Assembly (NCBI GenBank): GCA_963598415.1
Contig: CAVBUH010000030.1
Coordinates: 1-64,000 of the forward strand
Direction of reading: 5' to 3'
Length of the DNA: 64,000 bases
Source of the DNA: Colimorpha_A sp900556615
Lineage (GTDB): Bacteria > Bacillota > Clostridia > Oscillospirales > CAG-272
Shown here: in pieces, positions 24,898 to 34,059 of the stretch
How positions within the stretch are numbered: the first letter of the stretch is position 1
Layout of the letters: every line of letters starts with the position of its first letter
Notes under the pieces: generated by a model
Database searches by the model: none
Seen by the model: only the letters and a program-made list of their open reading frames with translations
Told to the model about the DNA's origin: nothing
Translations under genes and position numbers: made by a program

Positions 24898-25941
24898 ATG
24901 GACAGAAAAGCAAATATATATGATATTGCCCGTTTGACTGGGACGACAATAACCGCTGTAAGCCGGGCGTTTGATCCCAAAGGAAAGATTGATCCCGAAA
25001 AACGCGCGAGGATTCTTGAGGTTGCGGAAAAATACAATTATCGCCCCAACCGCGCGGCGGGGCGGCTGTCGCGCAAAACAATCAAAATTGGATGCGTCTT
25101 GATAGCTAATATTCCGGAGTATTATAGTGAGCTGATTGCCGGCGTAAACAGCGCCTGCTCAAAGCTTTCCGATTTTAAGGTGGAATGCGATGTACGCCTT
25201 GTTACGCCCGGAGAAGAAGAGGAAGCGTGCTGCGGGAAGATATTCGGCTATTATCTTGAAAACGGCTTCGACGGCGTTATTATGAATATAAAGTACAGTC
25301 CTGCTGTGCTGAAATGGATAGAGCGGCTTCAGGAGGCAGGGATTCCCTGTGCTACGGTGACGTCCGACGCTCCGGGCAGCAAACGCCTTTTCTCGGTTCA
25401 GAATGATCTTTGTGCCGCGGGACGGATAGCGTCTGAGCTTTTGTCGGTGATGACCGGAAACGGACGTGTGCTTCTCTTTACCGGAGAGAGGAATTCATAC
25501 GTTCAGGAGCATATCCTCGGCGGCTTTAAACGGGAAGCCAGGGAAAGAGGCTTGCTTATACTTGACGAATATGATACGGGAGATAACCCGAAATTTGCCG
25601 GTGAATCCGCCTGCCGGGCGTTTGAACAGTATCCGGATGTTGACGGTGTATATATCAGCTCCGCGAACTCTGTTCCGGTGATCGAGCAAATAAAAAAGAA
25701 GGGATTATCGGGACGCGTTAAGATTGTTGCTTCCGATGTTTTTCCCGAACTGTCTGAAGCTATGACAGCCGGTGTTGTTGACGCAACGATATATCAGAAT
25801 CCGTTCGGTCAGGCAGAACTGGCTTTTGAAAAAATGTACGATTATATTACACAGAGGAAGCTTGAAAAAACGGTGTATACGGTGATTCCTCAAATCGTCA
25901 TAAAAAGCAATCTTTACTTATATACATCAAACCGGGAATAA
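24898..25941 (+). CDS. LacI family transcriptional regulator
   Basis: A 347-residue protein. The N-terminal helix-turn-helix and hinge (NIYDIARLTGTTITAVSRAF, then YRPNRAAGRLSRK) are LacI-type, followed by a periplasmic-binding-protein-like sugar sensor (IGCVLIANIPEYYSELIAGVN, GFDGVIMNI, DVDGVYISSANSVPVIEQI, ATIYQNPFGQ). GGGGGTT lies about 15 bases before the ATG. The consensus promoter and palindromic operator directly upstream suggest it represses itself and the SDR/UlaG genes that follow in the same direction. Confidence 0.93.
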   Translation: MDRKANIYDIARLTGTTITAVSRAFDPKGKIDPEKRARILEVAEKYNYRPNRAAGRLSRKTIKIGCVLIANIPEYYSELIAGVNSACSKLSDFKVECDVRLVTPGEEEEACCGKIFGYYLENGFDGVIMNIKYSPAVLKWIERLQEAGIPCATVTSDAPGSKRLFSVQNDLCAAGRIASELLSVMTGNGRVLLFTGERNSYVQEHILGGFKREARERGLLILDEYDTGDNPKFAGESACRAFEQYPDVDGVYISSANSVPVIEQIKKKGLSGRVKIVASDVFPELSEAMTAGVVDATIYQNPFGQAELAFEKMYDYITQRKLEKTVYTVIPQIVIKSNLYLYTSNRE

Positions 25942-25970
25942 ACCGGTATATATACGGAGGAATTTTTACC

Positions 25971-26759
25971 ATGATGAAAGTTGATATGAAGGGAAAAACG
26001 GTGCTTATCACCGGGGCAGGCGGTGCAATCGGGGCATCGATGGCGGCTGTGCTTGCGGAAAACGGAGCGGCGGTTGCAGTATGCGACATAAATCTTGAAA
26101 ATGCCGAAAAGGTTGCCGCATCCATCCGTGAGGCGGGCGGAACGGCAAAGGCGTATTATTTTGATGTTACCGATCCGGAAGATGCTGCGCGGAAGGCCGC
26201 GGAAATGGAGAAGGATTTCGGCGGAATCGATGTGCTGATTAACAATGCCGGCGTGAATGTCGGTCCCAACGATCGTAAGCCGATTCACGAATTCAGCCCT
26301 GAAAAGTGGGATTGGATTCTGTCTATTGATCTTGACGGGGTGTTCAAGGTGAGCCGCGCCATAGCGCCCTATATGATCAAGAGAGGAGGCGGCTCCATCA
26401 TCAATATTTCGAGTGTTGTGGGGCAGATTCCTTTCAGAAATCAGTGCGCGTTTGCCGCTGCAAAAGCCGGTGTAATCAACCTTTCCAAAGCAATGGCTCT
26501 TGAGCTTGCGCCTGATAACATCCGCGTCAATGCCATCTGCCCCGGCTCCATCATGTTTGAGGGAACAAAAGCCTTGTTTTATGCCGATAAAGACCGCGCG
26601 GAAAAGATGCTTTCCCATATTCCCCAGCACAGGCCCGGAAAGCCGGAGGACATTGCCTATGCCGCCCTTTATGTGTCGTCGGATGAAGCTTCCTATATGA
26701 CGGGAAGTGTTCTTACCGTTGACGGTGGCTGGACCTGTGGCTTTGCGCGTGATTTCTGA
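25971..26759 (+). CDS. SDR-family protein with Phe in place of the catalytic Tyr
   Basis: A 262-residue protein, normal for classical short-chain dehydrogenases. The coenzyme site TGAGGAIG, the Asp in VCDIN, NNAGVN, the catalytic Ser in NISSVVG and the PG motif (ICPGSI) are present. The YxxxK motif reads FAAAK (codon TTT), so the catalytic Tyr is missing. Asp after strand 2 predicts NAD(H). Either a modified reaction or a non-catalytic role is possible; a sequencing error would need one base. It follows lacI by 29 bases and precedes a UlaG-like lactonase, which suggests sugar or sugar-acid metabolism. Confidence 0.88.
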   Translation: MMKVDMKGKTVLITGAGGAIGASMAAVLAENGAAVAVCDINLENAEKVAASIREAGGTAKAYYFDVTDPEDAARKAAEMEKDFGGIDVLINNAGVNVGPNDRKPIHEFSPEKWDWILSIDLDGVFKVSRAIAPYMIKRGGGSIINISSVVGQIPFRNQCAFAAAKAGVINLSKAMALELAPDNIRVNAICPGSIMFEGTKALFYADKDRAEKMLSHIPQHRPGKPEDIAYAALYVSSDEASYMTGSVLTVDGGWTCGFARDF

Positions 26760-26790
26760 TGCCAATTAAGTTTGAAAAGAGGTTTTACAT

Positions 26791-27546
26791 ATGACAGATA
26801 CCGCAGTGAGAATCCATTCTTATCAGGTTCCGGAGAAAAGGCTTGGCGTATTCTTTATGGGGCAGGCGGGGGTAATTCTCAAGGCTCCCGACAATACGCT
26901 GCTGGCAGTCGATCTATACCTTTCCGATTGCTGTGAAAGATATTTCGGCTTTAAGCGTCTTATGCCGAAGCTTGTCGGAGTTGACGATCTTCGTCTCGAC
27001 TATGTTTGTGCTACTCACGCTCATTTTGATCATTTTGATCCCGATTCGATTCCTCAGCTGCTTGCGCACGGCGCGAGGCTTTATGCCGCCTCCGACTGCA
27101 AGGCGGAATGTGAAAGACTCGGAATTGGCGGAATGACCGAGATGGTATGCGGAAGCACATATGCCGCCGGATGCTTTGAGATAACCGCCGTCGAGTGTGA
27201 TCACGGAGCCGATACGCCTTATGCCGTCGGTCTTTATATAAAATGCGGCAGTAAGAGCGTTTATATAGCGGGCGATACCTGCTTCCGCCCCGATATTGCC
27301 GAAAAAATGAGAGAATATCCGATCAATCTTATGTTTGCTCCTATTAACGGCGCTTTCGGCAATCTGAATGAAGAAAAGGGAGCGGAGTTTTTCCATATTG
27401 TGAGTCCCGATCTTTGCGTTCCCTGCCATTATTGGAATTTTGCGGAACACGGCGGCGATCCGGGAAAGTTTGCCGGAATTATGAAGGAAAAATATCCCTC
27501 GCTTCCTTATAAGCTCATGAGTCCCGGCGAATATATCCTTATCTGA
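26791..27546 (+). CDS. UlaG-like MBL-fold hydrolase
   Basis: A 251-residue protein. Metal ligands are in THAHFDHFD near residue 73, CDHGADTPYAVG near 135, AGDTCF near 158 and PCHYWNFAEHGGDP near 210. The spacing and the last motif fit the UlaG (L-ascorbate-6-phosphate lactonase) group rather than ComEC-type hydrolases. It may open a sugar-phosphate lactone made by a neighbouring dehydrogenase. AAAGAGG lies upstream of the ATG, 31 bases after the SDR gene. Confidence 0.85.
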   Translation: MTDTAVRIHSYQVPEKRLGVFFMGQAGVILKAPDNTLLAVDLYLSDCCERYFGFKRLMPKLVGVDDLRLDYVCATHAHFDHFDPDSIPQLLAHGARLYAASDCKAECERLGIGGMTEMVCGSTYAAGCFEITAVECDHGADTPYAVGLYIKCGSKSVYIAGDTCFRPDIAEKMREYPINLMFAPINGAFGNLNEEKGAEFFHIVSPDLCVPCHYWNFAEHGGDPGKFAGIMKEKYPSLPYKLMSPGEYILI

Positions 27547-27549
27547 ACG

Positions 27550-27717
27550 AAAGGGCAACTCTAAAAAATCACTGCCCAAAACCGGCTGGAGCGGTTTTCT
27601 GTCATTCGTCACCAAAATCCTTGACAGATGGGATTCTCTGTCTGCGGAATTTTGGTTTAGACTGACGAAAAAATCTCTTTGCCGTCTATGAACATTGAAT
27701 TTTTAGAGATACCCTAA
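27550..27717. repeat. Family A MITE-like element, copy 3
   Basis: Begins AAAGGGCAACTCTAAAAAA and ends TTTTAGAGATACCCTAAAA. The core TCGTCACCAAAATCCTTGAC/GCGGAATTTTGGTTTAGACT shows paired substitutions (CCAAAAT with ATTTTGG, against ACAAAAAT with ATTTTTGT in copy 2), so the hairpin has been kept. It separates ulaG-like from deoC copy 2. Confidence 0.82.
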
Positions 27718-27745
27718 AAATTATATATTAAAGAGGTGCAAAAAA

Positions 27746-28402
27746 ATGATAGCTAATTTAAACAAGTATATTGATCACACGATTCTCAAGCCGTTTGCCA
27801 CGGCGGAGGATGTAAAGAAGCTTTGTGCAGATGCCGCAAAATACGACTTTGCCAGCGTATGTATCAATCCTTGCTATGTCGCTCTTGCCCGCAAGGAGCT
27901 TGAGGGAACAGACGTAAATATCTGTACCGTGATAGGCTTCCCTCTCGGAGCCAATACGACCGAGATCAAGGCGGCGGAGACCGAGCGCGCATACTATGAC
28001 GGATGTGATGAGTTTGATATGGTGATTAATGTCGGTCAGCTCAAGAGCAAAAATTATGCTTATGTAAAGCGCGACATTGAGGCGGTTGTTGCCGCTGCAA
28101 GAGGCAAGCTTGTCAAGGTTATTATCGAAACCTTTTATTTAACTCCTGAGGAGGTGGCAATAGCTTCCCGGATTTCCTCCGACGCCGGAGCAAAATTTGT
28201 TAAAACCTGCACCGGCTTTAACGACGGCATAGCGACGGTAGAGAATGTCAAGATTATGAAGGCTAATATCGCAGAGGGCGTGAAGGTAAAGGCTTCCTCC
28301 GGCATACGCAACTATGAGCAGGCAAAGGCTCTTATTGATGCCGGTGCAGAACGTCTCGGAACCTCTGCCGGCGCTAAGATACTTGAGGATGCAATGAAGT
28401 GA
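27746..28402 (+). CDS. deoC: Deoxyribose-phosphate aldolase, copy 2
   Basis: A 218-residue protein, the canonical length. IDHTILKPFAT, TVIGFPLGANT, DEFDMVINVGQL, KVIIETFYLT, the Schiff-base Lys in AKFVKTCTGF, VKASSGIRN and the phosphate-binding RLGTSAG are all intact. It makes acetaldehyde and glyceraldehyde-3-phosphate from deoxyribose-5-phosphate. AGAGGTG precedes the ATG. Its stop overlaps the GTG of the mutarotase-like gene by four bases. It is the better conserved of the two DeoC copies. Confidence 0.95.
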   Translation: MIANLNKYIDHTILKPFATAEDVKKLCADAAKYDFASVCINPCYVALARKELEGTDVNICTVIGFPLGANTTEIKAAETERAYYDGCDEFDMVINVGQLKSKNYAYVKRDIEAVVAAARGKLVKVIIETFYLTPEEVAIASRISSDAGAKFVKTCTGFNDGIATVENVKIMKANIAEGVKVKASSGIRNYEQAKALIDAGAERLGTSAGAKILEDAMK

Positions 28403-29301
28403 TTGCCTACGGTAAGTATAAGGATATTTTCTCTCTTGTACTTGATACAGGGAGGCTGCGTGCCGCAGTGCTTCCTGAAAACGGAGGAAAGCTTGCTTCA
28501 CTTGTTGACAAAGAATCCGGTACGGAGCTTTTAGCACAGGCTGCAGGGAAAGCTTATCTTCCGATCGGTCTTGATTCCTCATATGTGAAAGGTGAATGCA
28601 GCGCCTTTGACGATATGTTTCCTACGATCGATCCGCAGGAGGGCGGATATCCCGATCACGGCGAGGTGTGCCGCGTAAGACACGAGTGGAATGTTGAAAA
28701 GGATTCCGTAAAACTCTGCTATCGCTCGGTTCTGCTGCCGTATCGTTATGAAAAGTCTTTCTCGGCGCTTTCGGACGGTTCCCTTGCTGTCGATTACTGT
28801 ATAACAAATCTCTCGGATTCCTCTTTACCCTGTATTTGGGCAGGGCATATTATGCTTGCTGCCGTAGAGGGGGGAGAGGTGCTTGTTCCTTATGATGAGG
28901 AGGCTCCGATAGAAGTTTGTTTCTGCGATAACGGAAAACTGATTCCCGGTCAGCAAATGGGGTTTCTGAAAGAATATGCGGTACAGGATCGCTTTTCTCC
29001 TGATGGAGCGGCGTATAAATTCTATTTTACAAAGGCTTCGCTGGAGGGACGACTTACCTATAGAAGATATCGCGACGGGCTCGACGTAATCATTCGATAC
29101 GATGCCGATAAGCTTCCGTATGTGGGGCTGTGGATGAACAACGGAACCTTCAAGGGGATGTATAACGCCGCTGTTGAAATGTGTACCGCGCCCTTTGACG
29201 CTCCTGTCAAAGCGGAGAAAAAAGGGTACTGCTGTTCTTTGCCCCCGAAAGGAGTCTTATCCTTCAGACTTATTTTTTCAACTGAAAAAATGAAAGTGTA
29301 A
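28399..29301 (+). CDS. Aldose 1-epimerase/galactose-mutarotase-like protein
   Basis: A 300-residue protein with the mutarotase-like beta-sandwich: LRAAVLPENGGKLASLVDKESGTELL (two blocks), FDDMFPTIDP, YPDHGEVCRVRHEW, VDYCITNLSDSSLPCIWAGHIM. The HGE...W and the WAGH His positions correspond to the sugar-binding and general-acid region of galactose mutarotase, although spacing differs from GalM. It probably interconverts sugar anomers in the same pathway. GTG start overlapping the deoC stop (GTGA), with GAGG inside deoC as ribosome site. Confidence 0.8.
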   Translation: MIAYGKYKDIFSLVLDTGRLRAAVLPENGGKLASLVDKESGTELLAQAAGKAYLPIGLDSSYVKGECSAFDDMFPTIDPQEGGYPDHGEVCRVRHEWNVEKDSVKLCYRSVLLPYRYEKSFSALSDGSLAVDYCITNLSDSSLPCIWAGHIMLAAVEGGEVLVPYDEEAPIEVCFCDNGKLIPGQQMGFLKEYAVQDRFSPDGAAYKFYFTKASLEGRLTYRRYRDGLDVIIRYDADKLPYVGLWMNNGTFKGMYNAAVEMCTAPFDAPVKAEKKGYCCSLPPKGVLSFRLIFSTEKMKV

Positions 29302-29314
29302 TTTCTTCTTAAAG

Positions 29315-29490
29315 TCAAGGCAATACCGCCGGGTGTGCGGCTAACGCCTTTGCTGCGCATAGCCTGCTTCTATTATCTTACTTCAGAAATTTCGTCGGCA
29401 GAGGAGCCGCTCTTGTCTCCTCAATTGGTATCGTCCGACGAAAAATCCGGCGGCGCTCCTGCCAGCAATCATAATGCGGTATTGCCTTAA
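29315..29490. repeat. Family B element, full length
   Basis: TCAAGGCAATACCGCCGGG at the left and GCGGTATTGCCTTAA at the right; the interior TTTCGTCGGCAGAGGAGC, CTCAATTGGTATCGTCCGAC and CGGCGGCGCTCCTG is the clearest representative of the family. It lies between the mutarotase-like gene and ribokinase. Confidence 0.82.
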
Positions 29491-29526
29491 ATAAAATTTC
29501 AAATGTAATAAGAAAGGATAACTGCT

Positions 29527-30468
29527 ATGTCAAAAACCTGTAAAATCGTGGTTGTGGGAAGCTTTATTTCAGACATAACCGGCTTTGCGCCCCGATTCCC
29601 TGTTGATGGAGAGACAGTTCTTGGATCTGCCGTTAAATTCGGCCCCGGCGGAAAGGGCTCCAATCAGGCGACCGCCGCCTCTCGTTCGGGAGGAGAGGTT
29701 GTTATGATTACGAAGATCGGAACCGATATGCTCGGCGGTATCGCTCATGAGCATTATATGCATGAGGGTATGACTGAAAAATATGTCATGGTAACCGATC
29801 AGGCAGATACGGGATCGGCATTTATTGAGGTCAACGAGGAGACGGGAGAAAATCGCATTATCGTTGTCAAAGGTGCGAACGAACTGATAACCTCCGAAGA
29901 AATATACGCTGCGGAGGAGGAAATTGCTTCCGCCGATGCGGTGCTTACTCAGCTTGAGTCGAGTCTTGAAAGTGTAGTGGCGCTCAAAGCGCTTGCCCAA
30001 AAACATAACAAGCCCATTGTTCTCAATCCTGCTCCGATGCAGGAGGTGCCAGAAGGCCTTTTTGAAGGGGTGGATTATTTTACTCCCAATGAGACGGAAG
30101 CGGAATTTTTCAGTGGTGTGAAGGTTACCTCTCCCGAAAGCGCTGAGAAAGCGGCGGAGAAGCTTCTTGCGCTCGGGGTGAAAAACGTTGTTATCACGTT
30201 GGGCAAAAAGGGCGTATTCTGGACGGACGGAAAAGAGAAGGCTTTGGTCCCGACGACCGATCTGAAGCCGGTCGATACTACCGGGGCGGGAGATGCCTTT
30301 AATGGCGGCCTGACTGTTGCGATTTCGGAAGGACGTGACATTGTCGATGCGCTTAAATTTGCTAACTGCGTGGCTTCTATATCGGTTACGAGACGGGGAA
30401 CCTCTCCGGCAATGCCGACACGTGAGGAAACCGACGCGCTTTATGACCGTTTTTACGGCAAAAAATGA
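29527..30468 (+). CDS. rbsK: Ribokinase (PfkB family)
   Basis: A 313-residue protein. GSFISDITGFAPRFPVDGET, the sugar-binding GPGGKGSNQATAASR, VLNPAPM, NETEAEFF and the ATP/anion-hole motif DTTGAGDAFNGG, with the catalytic Asp, are as in RbsK; deoxyribokinases share all of these. In a locus with two DeoC enzymes, deoxyribose is as plausible a substrate as ribose. GAAAGGA precedes the ATG. It is 21 bases upstream of a zinc dehydrogenase. Confidence 0.93.
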   Translation: MSKTCKIVVVGSFISDITGFAPRFPVDGETVLGSAVKFGPGGKGSNQATAASRSGGEVVMITKIGTDMLGGIAHEHYMHEGMTEKYVMVTDQADTGSAFIEVNEETGENRIIVVKGANELITSEEIYAAEEEIASADAVLTQLESSLESVVALKALAQKHNKPIVLNPAPMQEVPEGLFEGVDYFTPNETEAEFFSGVKVTSPESAEKAAEKLLALGVKNVVITLGKKGVFWTDGKEKALVPTTDLKPVDTTGAGDAFNGGLTVAISEGRDIVDALKFANCVASISVTRRGTSPAMPTREETDALYDRFYGKK

Positions 30469-30489
30469 TGTTTTCGGAGAAGAATTACA

Positions 30490-31533
30490 ATGAAAGCACT
30501 GATAATTGAAGATATGAATAAAGCGGTGATAAGAGACGTTCCGGTAAGAGAGCTTGAGCCTGACGAAATACTTTGCCGGGTTTCCTACTGCGGCATCTGC
30601 GGAACTGATATCGCCATATATACCGGAGAAACGAATTTTGTCCGTGACGGTCTTATAAAGTATCCTGTTCGTATCGGTCATGAATGGTCCGGCGTTGTTG
30701 CCGCGACGGGAAACGCCGTTACAAAATTCAAGCCGGGCGACAGAGTGGTTTCCGATAACGGAATCACCTGCCGTAAATGCGAGGCCTGTAAACGGGGAGA
30801 TCTTGCTCACTGCGAGAGCATAAAGAGCGTTGGTACGATCAATTGCTGGGATGGAGGCTTTGCCGAGTATATTATCATTCCGGAGATACATCTCTTCCAT
30901 CTTCCCGACTCGATTGATGACAGAAACGCGGCTACGATAGAACCGCTTACCGTTTCTTATGCCGGAATTACTAAGCGTGAGATTACTCCCGAAACCATAG
31001 TGGCGGTTATCGGAACAGGTCCTATCGCACTCGGAATTGTAGCGCTTGCCAAAACGATGGGTGCGGGACGCATTATTGCAGTGGGACGGACTGATTCAAA
31101 GCTTCAGCGCTGTTTGGAAGCCGGTGCGACTGATATTGTAAATAATACAAGAGTTGACGCGGGCGAAGAGGTTTACAGAATTACAAACGGTCACGGTGCG
31201 GATTTTGTGCTTGAGACCTCGGGAGCCGCTCCCACGGTTCAGCAGGCTATCGATATGGCGGCGGAATTCGGTACGCTGTCTATGGTGGGATTCTATGAAA
31301 CGGAAATCAATAATCTCATATTCAACCGTATGGTTACCAAAAAGCTGAATATTGTCGGTATTATGGGAGAATTCGGACTCGTTCCGAAGATAATCGATTA
31401 TATGGAATCTACAGGTCTGACTCTTGAGAGCATGATTACGAGAGAAATATCCTTTGAGGACGCCCCCGATTATTTTCTACATAACAAAGAAATGCATAAA
31501 CAGGATATCAAAGTCCTTGTAAAAATCAATTAA
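30490..31533 (+). CDS. Zinc-dependent medium-chain alcohol/polyol dehydrogenase
   Basis: A 347-residue protein. Catalytic zinc ligands: Cys in CGICGTD near 37 and His-Glu in GHEWSGVV near 62. The structural zinc site CRKCEACKRGDLAHC has four Cys. The Rossmann motif GTGPIALG lies near 175. The sorbitol/threonine dehydrogenase subgroup fits best. It probably oxidises a sugar alcohol or reduces a keto-sugar with NAD(P). It follows ribokinase closely and GGAG precedes the ATG. Confidence 0.9.
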   Translation: MKALIIEDMNKAVIRDVPVRELEPDEILCRVSYCGICGTDIAIYTGETNFVRDGLIKYPVRIGHEWSGVVAATGNAVTKFKPGDRVVSDNGITCRKCEACKRGDLAHCESIKSVGTINCWDGGFAEYIIIPEIHLFHLPDSIDDRNAATIEPLTVSYAGITKREITPETIVAVIGTGPIALGIVALAKTMGAGRIIAVGRTDSKLQRCLEAGATDIVNNTRVDAGEEVYRITNGHGADFVLETSGAAPTVQQAIDMAAEFGTLSMVGFYETEINNLIFNRMVTKKLNIVGIMGEFGLVPKIIDYMESTGLTLESMITREISFEDAPDYFLHNKEMHKQDIKVLVKIN

Positions 31534-31756
31534 GTAATAATCTTCGTTGAAGAGGCTGCCGGCAATGTTCTTTGCAGAAGCCTTTGTTCGGTGATGAGGC
31601 AGCTTCAATTCAATTTAACGTTCGGTGAATAAAAGGCAGAAGACGTTCTCTTTTGAGCGGAAAAAGCTGAGAAACCGTTTTTCAGACGGACTAAGCTTTT
31701 GATGTTATAAAGAGCAGCGCTGGTATGCTTCACAACCCGTTCGTATAACCATTGAA

Positions 31757-31785
31757 AGGAGGCTTTCGCAAGAGCGAAAGCAGTG
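31757..31785 (+). promoter_or_regulatory. Ribosome site followed by a hairpin before the cupin start
   Basis: AGGAGG (31757-31762) is followed by GCTTTCG-CAAGAG-CGAAAGC (31762-31781), a 7-bp stem that ends two bases before a GTG and 13 bases before an ATG in the same frame. Folding brings the ribosome site close to the ATG and could also mask its last G. Confidence 0.6.
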
Positions 31786-31794
31786 GTCAGAAAT

Positions 31795-32214
31795 ATGGCT
31801 GAGAAACCAAAGGGTGTTGTGATACACTCAAGAGAAGTCAAACCTCTTGTGCTTGACGAAACCTATTCTTCGAAAATGATCCTTGACAGTGTAGTCGCGG
31901 GGGGACCTGCCATTCAGATGAACGAGGGCACGTTAGCTCCCGGATGCAGCACCGGAGGCGGAGTACACGAAAAACCCGAGATATATTACATCGTAAAGGG
32001 TGAGGCTGTGCTTCATCTTGACGACGATGTGTACGATGTGGCTCCCGGCTCGCTTGCTTATATTCCCGGCGGGGTTTTCCATTGGCTGGAGAACAAAAGC
32101 AAGACAGAGGAATTTGTTATACTGACGCTTTGGGAAAAAGCGGAGGATAACGAGGTCTATAATCTTCGTCTTCAAAAATGGGGTAAATCCTTTAAAACCA
32201 TATATGAGGATTAA
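31795..32214 (+). CDS. Small cupin-domain protein
   Basis: About 139 residues, one cupin barrel. Motif 1 is GGGVHEKPEIYYIVKGEAVL (one of the usual two His present, plus Glu), motif 2 is PGSLAYIPGGVFHWLENKS with the last His. One expected metal ligand may be missing. Sugar-isomerising, dioxygenase and sensor functions all occur in this superfamily. ATG 31795 (MAEKPKG) was preferred over the in-frame GTG 31783, which lies too close to the ribosome site unless the intervening hairpin stays open. It is the last gene of the catabolic region, followed by a terminator. Confidence 0.82.
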   Translation: MAEKPKGVVIHSREVKPLVLDETYSSKMILDSVVAGGPAIQMNEGTLAPGCSTGGGVHEKPEIYYIVKGEAVLHLDDDVYDVAPGSLAYIPGGVFHWLENKSKTEEFVILTLWEKAEDNEVYNLRLQKWGKSFKTIYED

Positions 32215-32328
32215 ACCATTCCGTATGATAAAGCGAGGGGCGGTCAAAAACCAAGAAAGCCTGAGCTTTTGTTTCAAGTTATCAAATTGAATGCGGAACA
32301 GATAAAAACCGATTAAATTACTAAAAAT

Positions 32329-32365
32329 AAAAAGCCATCGCGGATTTTTCTGCGATGGCTTTTTA
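32329..32365. terminator. Terminator after the cupin gene
   Basis: AAGCCATCGC (32332-32341) pairs with GCGATGGCTT (32352-32361), with A-rich left and T-rich right flanks, so it can work in both directions. It closes the plus-strand catabolic region about 115 bases after the cupin stop. Confidence 0.88.
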
Positions 32366-32542
32366 TTAAGGCAATACTGCCGGATTCTGACGGTGCAGAT
32401 GTGTAGTCATATTTCTCGTTAGACGATACAAATTGAGGAGGCAGGAGTGATTCCCTGCCGGCGAAATTTGCGAAGTATAACGGAAATTGCCCCGCAGAGT
32501 ATCATCAAGGCGCAAGCCGTGAACCCGGCTGCATTACCTAAA
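32366..32542. repeat. Family B element, inverted
   Basis: ATTAAGGCAATACTGCCGG at the left, CCGGCTGCATTACCTAAA at the right. The interior CGATACAAATTGAGGAGGCA and CCTGCCGGCGAAATTTGC reads as the reverse complement of the 29315 copy. It starts directly after the terminator T-run. Confidence 0.75.
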
Positions 32543-32703
32543 AAATGTTGATCAGCCAATTACACTGAAAAACTCGTTTCCGATTTGATTGGACGGAGGT
32601 AAAATTTTTCAGAGAGATTATAGAAATTGCTTATTTTACGAAGACAGTGGTATTTCCGATAAGCTGTTAATTATAAAACTCTGCGCCGCTCTTTGGCTTT
32701 TTA

Positions 32704-33960
32704 TCAGATTGTTACATTACAGCAGCAACAGTCGAAATCGTTGTCAATATAATGCGCAATAAATCTTGCCTTAAGATTCCGAGGACTGCAAATACAATCA
32801 CAGTTGTCGGAAACTTTCAAATCTTCCGGTAATACGAATTTGAGACAGCGAACCGTTACGTCGTGACAAGTATCTCTTGTATGAGCAGGTACGGTAAGGG
32901 TTTTCATGCCTCGCTTGTATTCGTTTCCGCTTGAATCAACTTCATAAAGGAGAGCAGCTAACGCTACTCGTTTGTTCGGGCATACTTTCCGTAAAGTAAC
33001 ATCTAACTGCACGATACGTCCAAGTGATTCCATACCAAGCTCGCCTGCATCGAATTCCACAGCATCACTGCAGCTGTCAATGGTAACGTCAACGGGGGTA
33101 GGACAGCTTTCGGGACAGTGTATAACATCACAGTTTACCTCAATAGACGGGGATGGGAATGTTACTGCATTATTCTCATCGTCGTCATAGGAAATGCTGT
33201 CGTTTACCTCTACTGTTCCGGAGCAAGGGCCGATGTGTTCTGCGGTGAACTCGAAGGTTGCACCTTCACTTTGCGTTACGCCCAGATTATCGATTTTCCA
33301 TTCAACCGTGCGATGATTTATCATGCTTGCCGTTCCCTTAGTAGGTGAGGATAACGAGGTTATTCGGAAACAGGGTGCCACCGTATCAGTAATGACAATG
33401 TTGGTTGCTCCTGCTTTGGCAATATTTCTTGCAAGGTTTTCAAAAAGCTTTTCAAGCTCCGTATCATCTGGTGTGATTGCCACATAGGAAGAATCGGGAT
33501 CAGACGCCCAATCCCGAAGCGCTTGTTCATTAATTCCTCCGTTGCCTGAAAGACCGATACTGTATATGATGATACCCTGGGATTTGGCAAAGGCTGCCAC
33601 AGTATTGGGATTGCCTCCCGCGGTGGTCACGCCGTCAGTAAACATTACCATGACCTTTGCATTAGAAGAGGAGGGGTCAAACAGATTAAGGGCTTTGGTA
33701 AACGCATCCTCGTGGTTAGTAGAGCCATTCGCAGAAAGTGCGTTTACCGCAGATTTCAAATCCGCAACCGAGGTAATCAGTTGTGTATCCTGAGTAGCCG
33801 TGCTCGCAAAGCTAACGATACCTATATGGCTTCCTGAACCGATTTGTCCGTCCTGAGAACTATCTGTGGCTTCATCGATAATATCAATGAATTTTTTGGC
33901 GCCGTTTTTCAAATTTGCAATAGGACTTCCCGCCATACTGCCCGAACGGTCAAGTATCAA
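32704..33960 (-). CDS. VWA-domain protein with Cys-rich tail, 5' end interrupted by TAG
   Basis: The uninterrupted frame is 418 codons from a TTG. A VWA domain (about 1-180) has a complete MIDAS: DRSGSMAG, Thr in STNHEDA, Asp in MFTDGVT. A beta-sandwich follows (NIVITDTVAPCFRITSL, then WKIDNLG), then a Cys-rich C-terminal part (HCPESCPTP, CDCIC, CCCCNVTI). No signal peptide. Upstream in the same frame the reading continues through VSHPTDIVLI, LSLTAAPD and ECGGSFKIK to ATG 34083, broken only by TAG at codon 8. Whether it is made is unclear. Proteins of this type are common in Clostridia; their role is unknown to me. Confidence 0.75.
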   Translation of the reverse strand: MILDRSGSMAGSPIANLKNGAKKFIDIIDEATDSSQDGQIGSGSHIGIVSFASTATQDTQLITSVADLKSAVNALSANGSTNHEDAFTKALNLFDPSSSNAKVMVMFTDGVTTAGGNPNTVAAFAKSQGIIIYSIGLSGNGGINEQALRDWASDPDSSYVAITPDDTELEKLFENLARNIAKAGATNIVITDTVAPCFRITSLSSPTKGTASMINHRTVEWKIDNLGVTQSEGATFEFTAEHIGPCSGTVEVNDSISYDDDENNAVTFPSPSIEVNCDVIHCPESCPTPVDVTIDSCSDAVEFDAGELGMESLGRIVQLDVTLRKVCPNKRVALAALLYEVDSSGNEYKRGMKTLTVPAHTRDTCHDVTVRCLKFVLPEDLKVSDNCDCICSPRNLKARFIAHYIDNDFDCCCCNVTI

Positions 33961-34059
33961 AACAATATCAGTGGGATGAGATACGATATCGGGCGCTGCC
34001 GTCAGAGACAGTTTTATTTTAAAAGAACCTCCGCATTCAATATTGGAGAGGCTGAGTTC

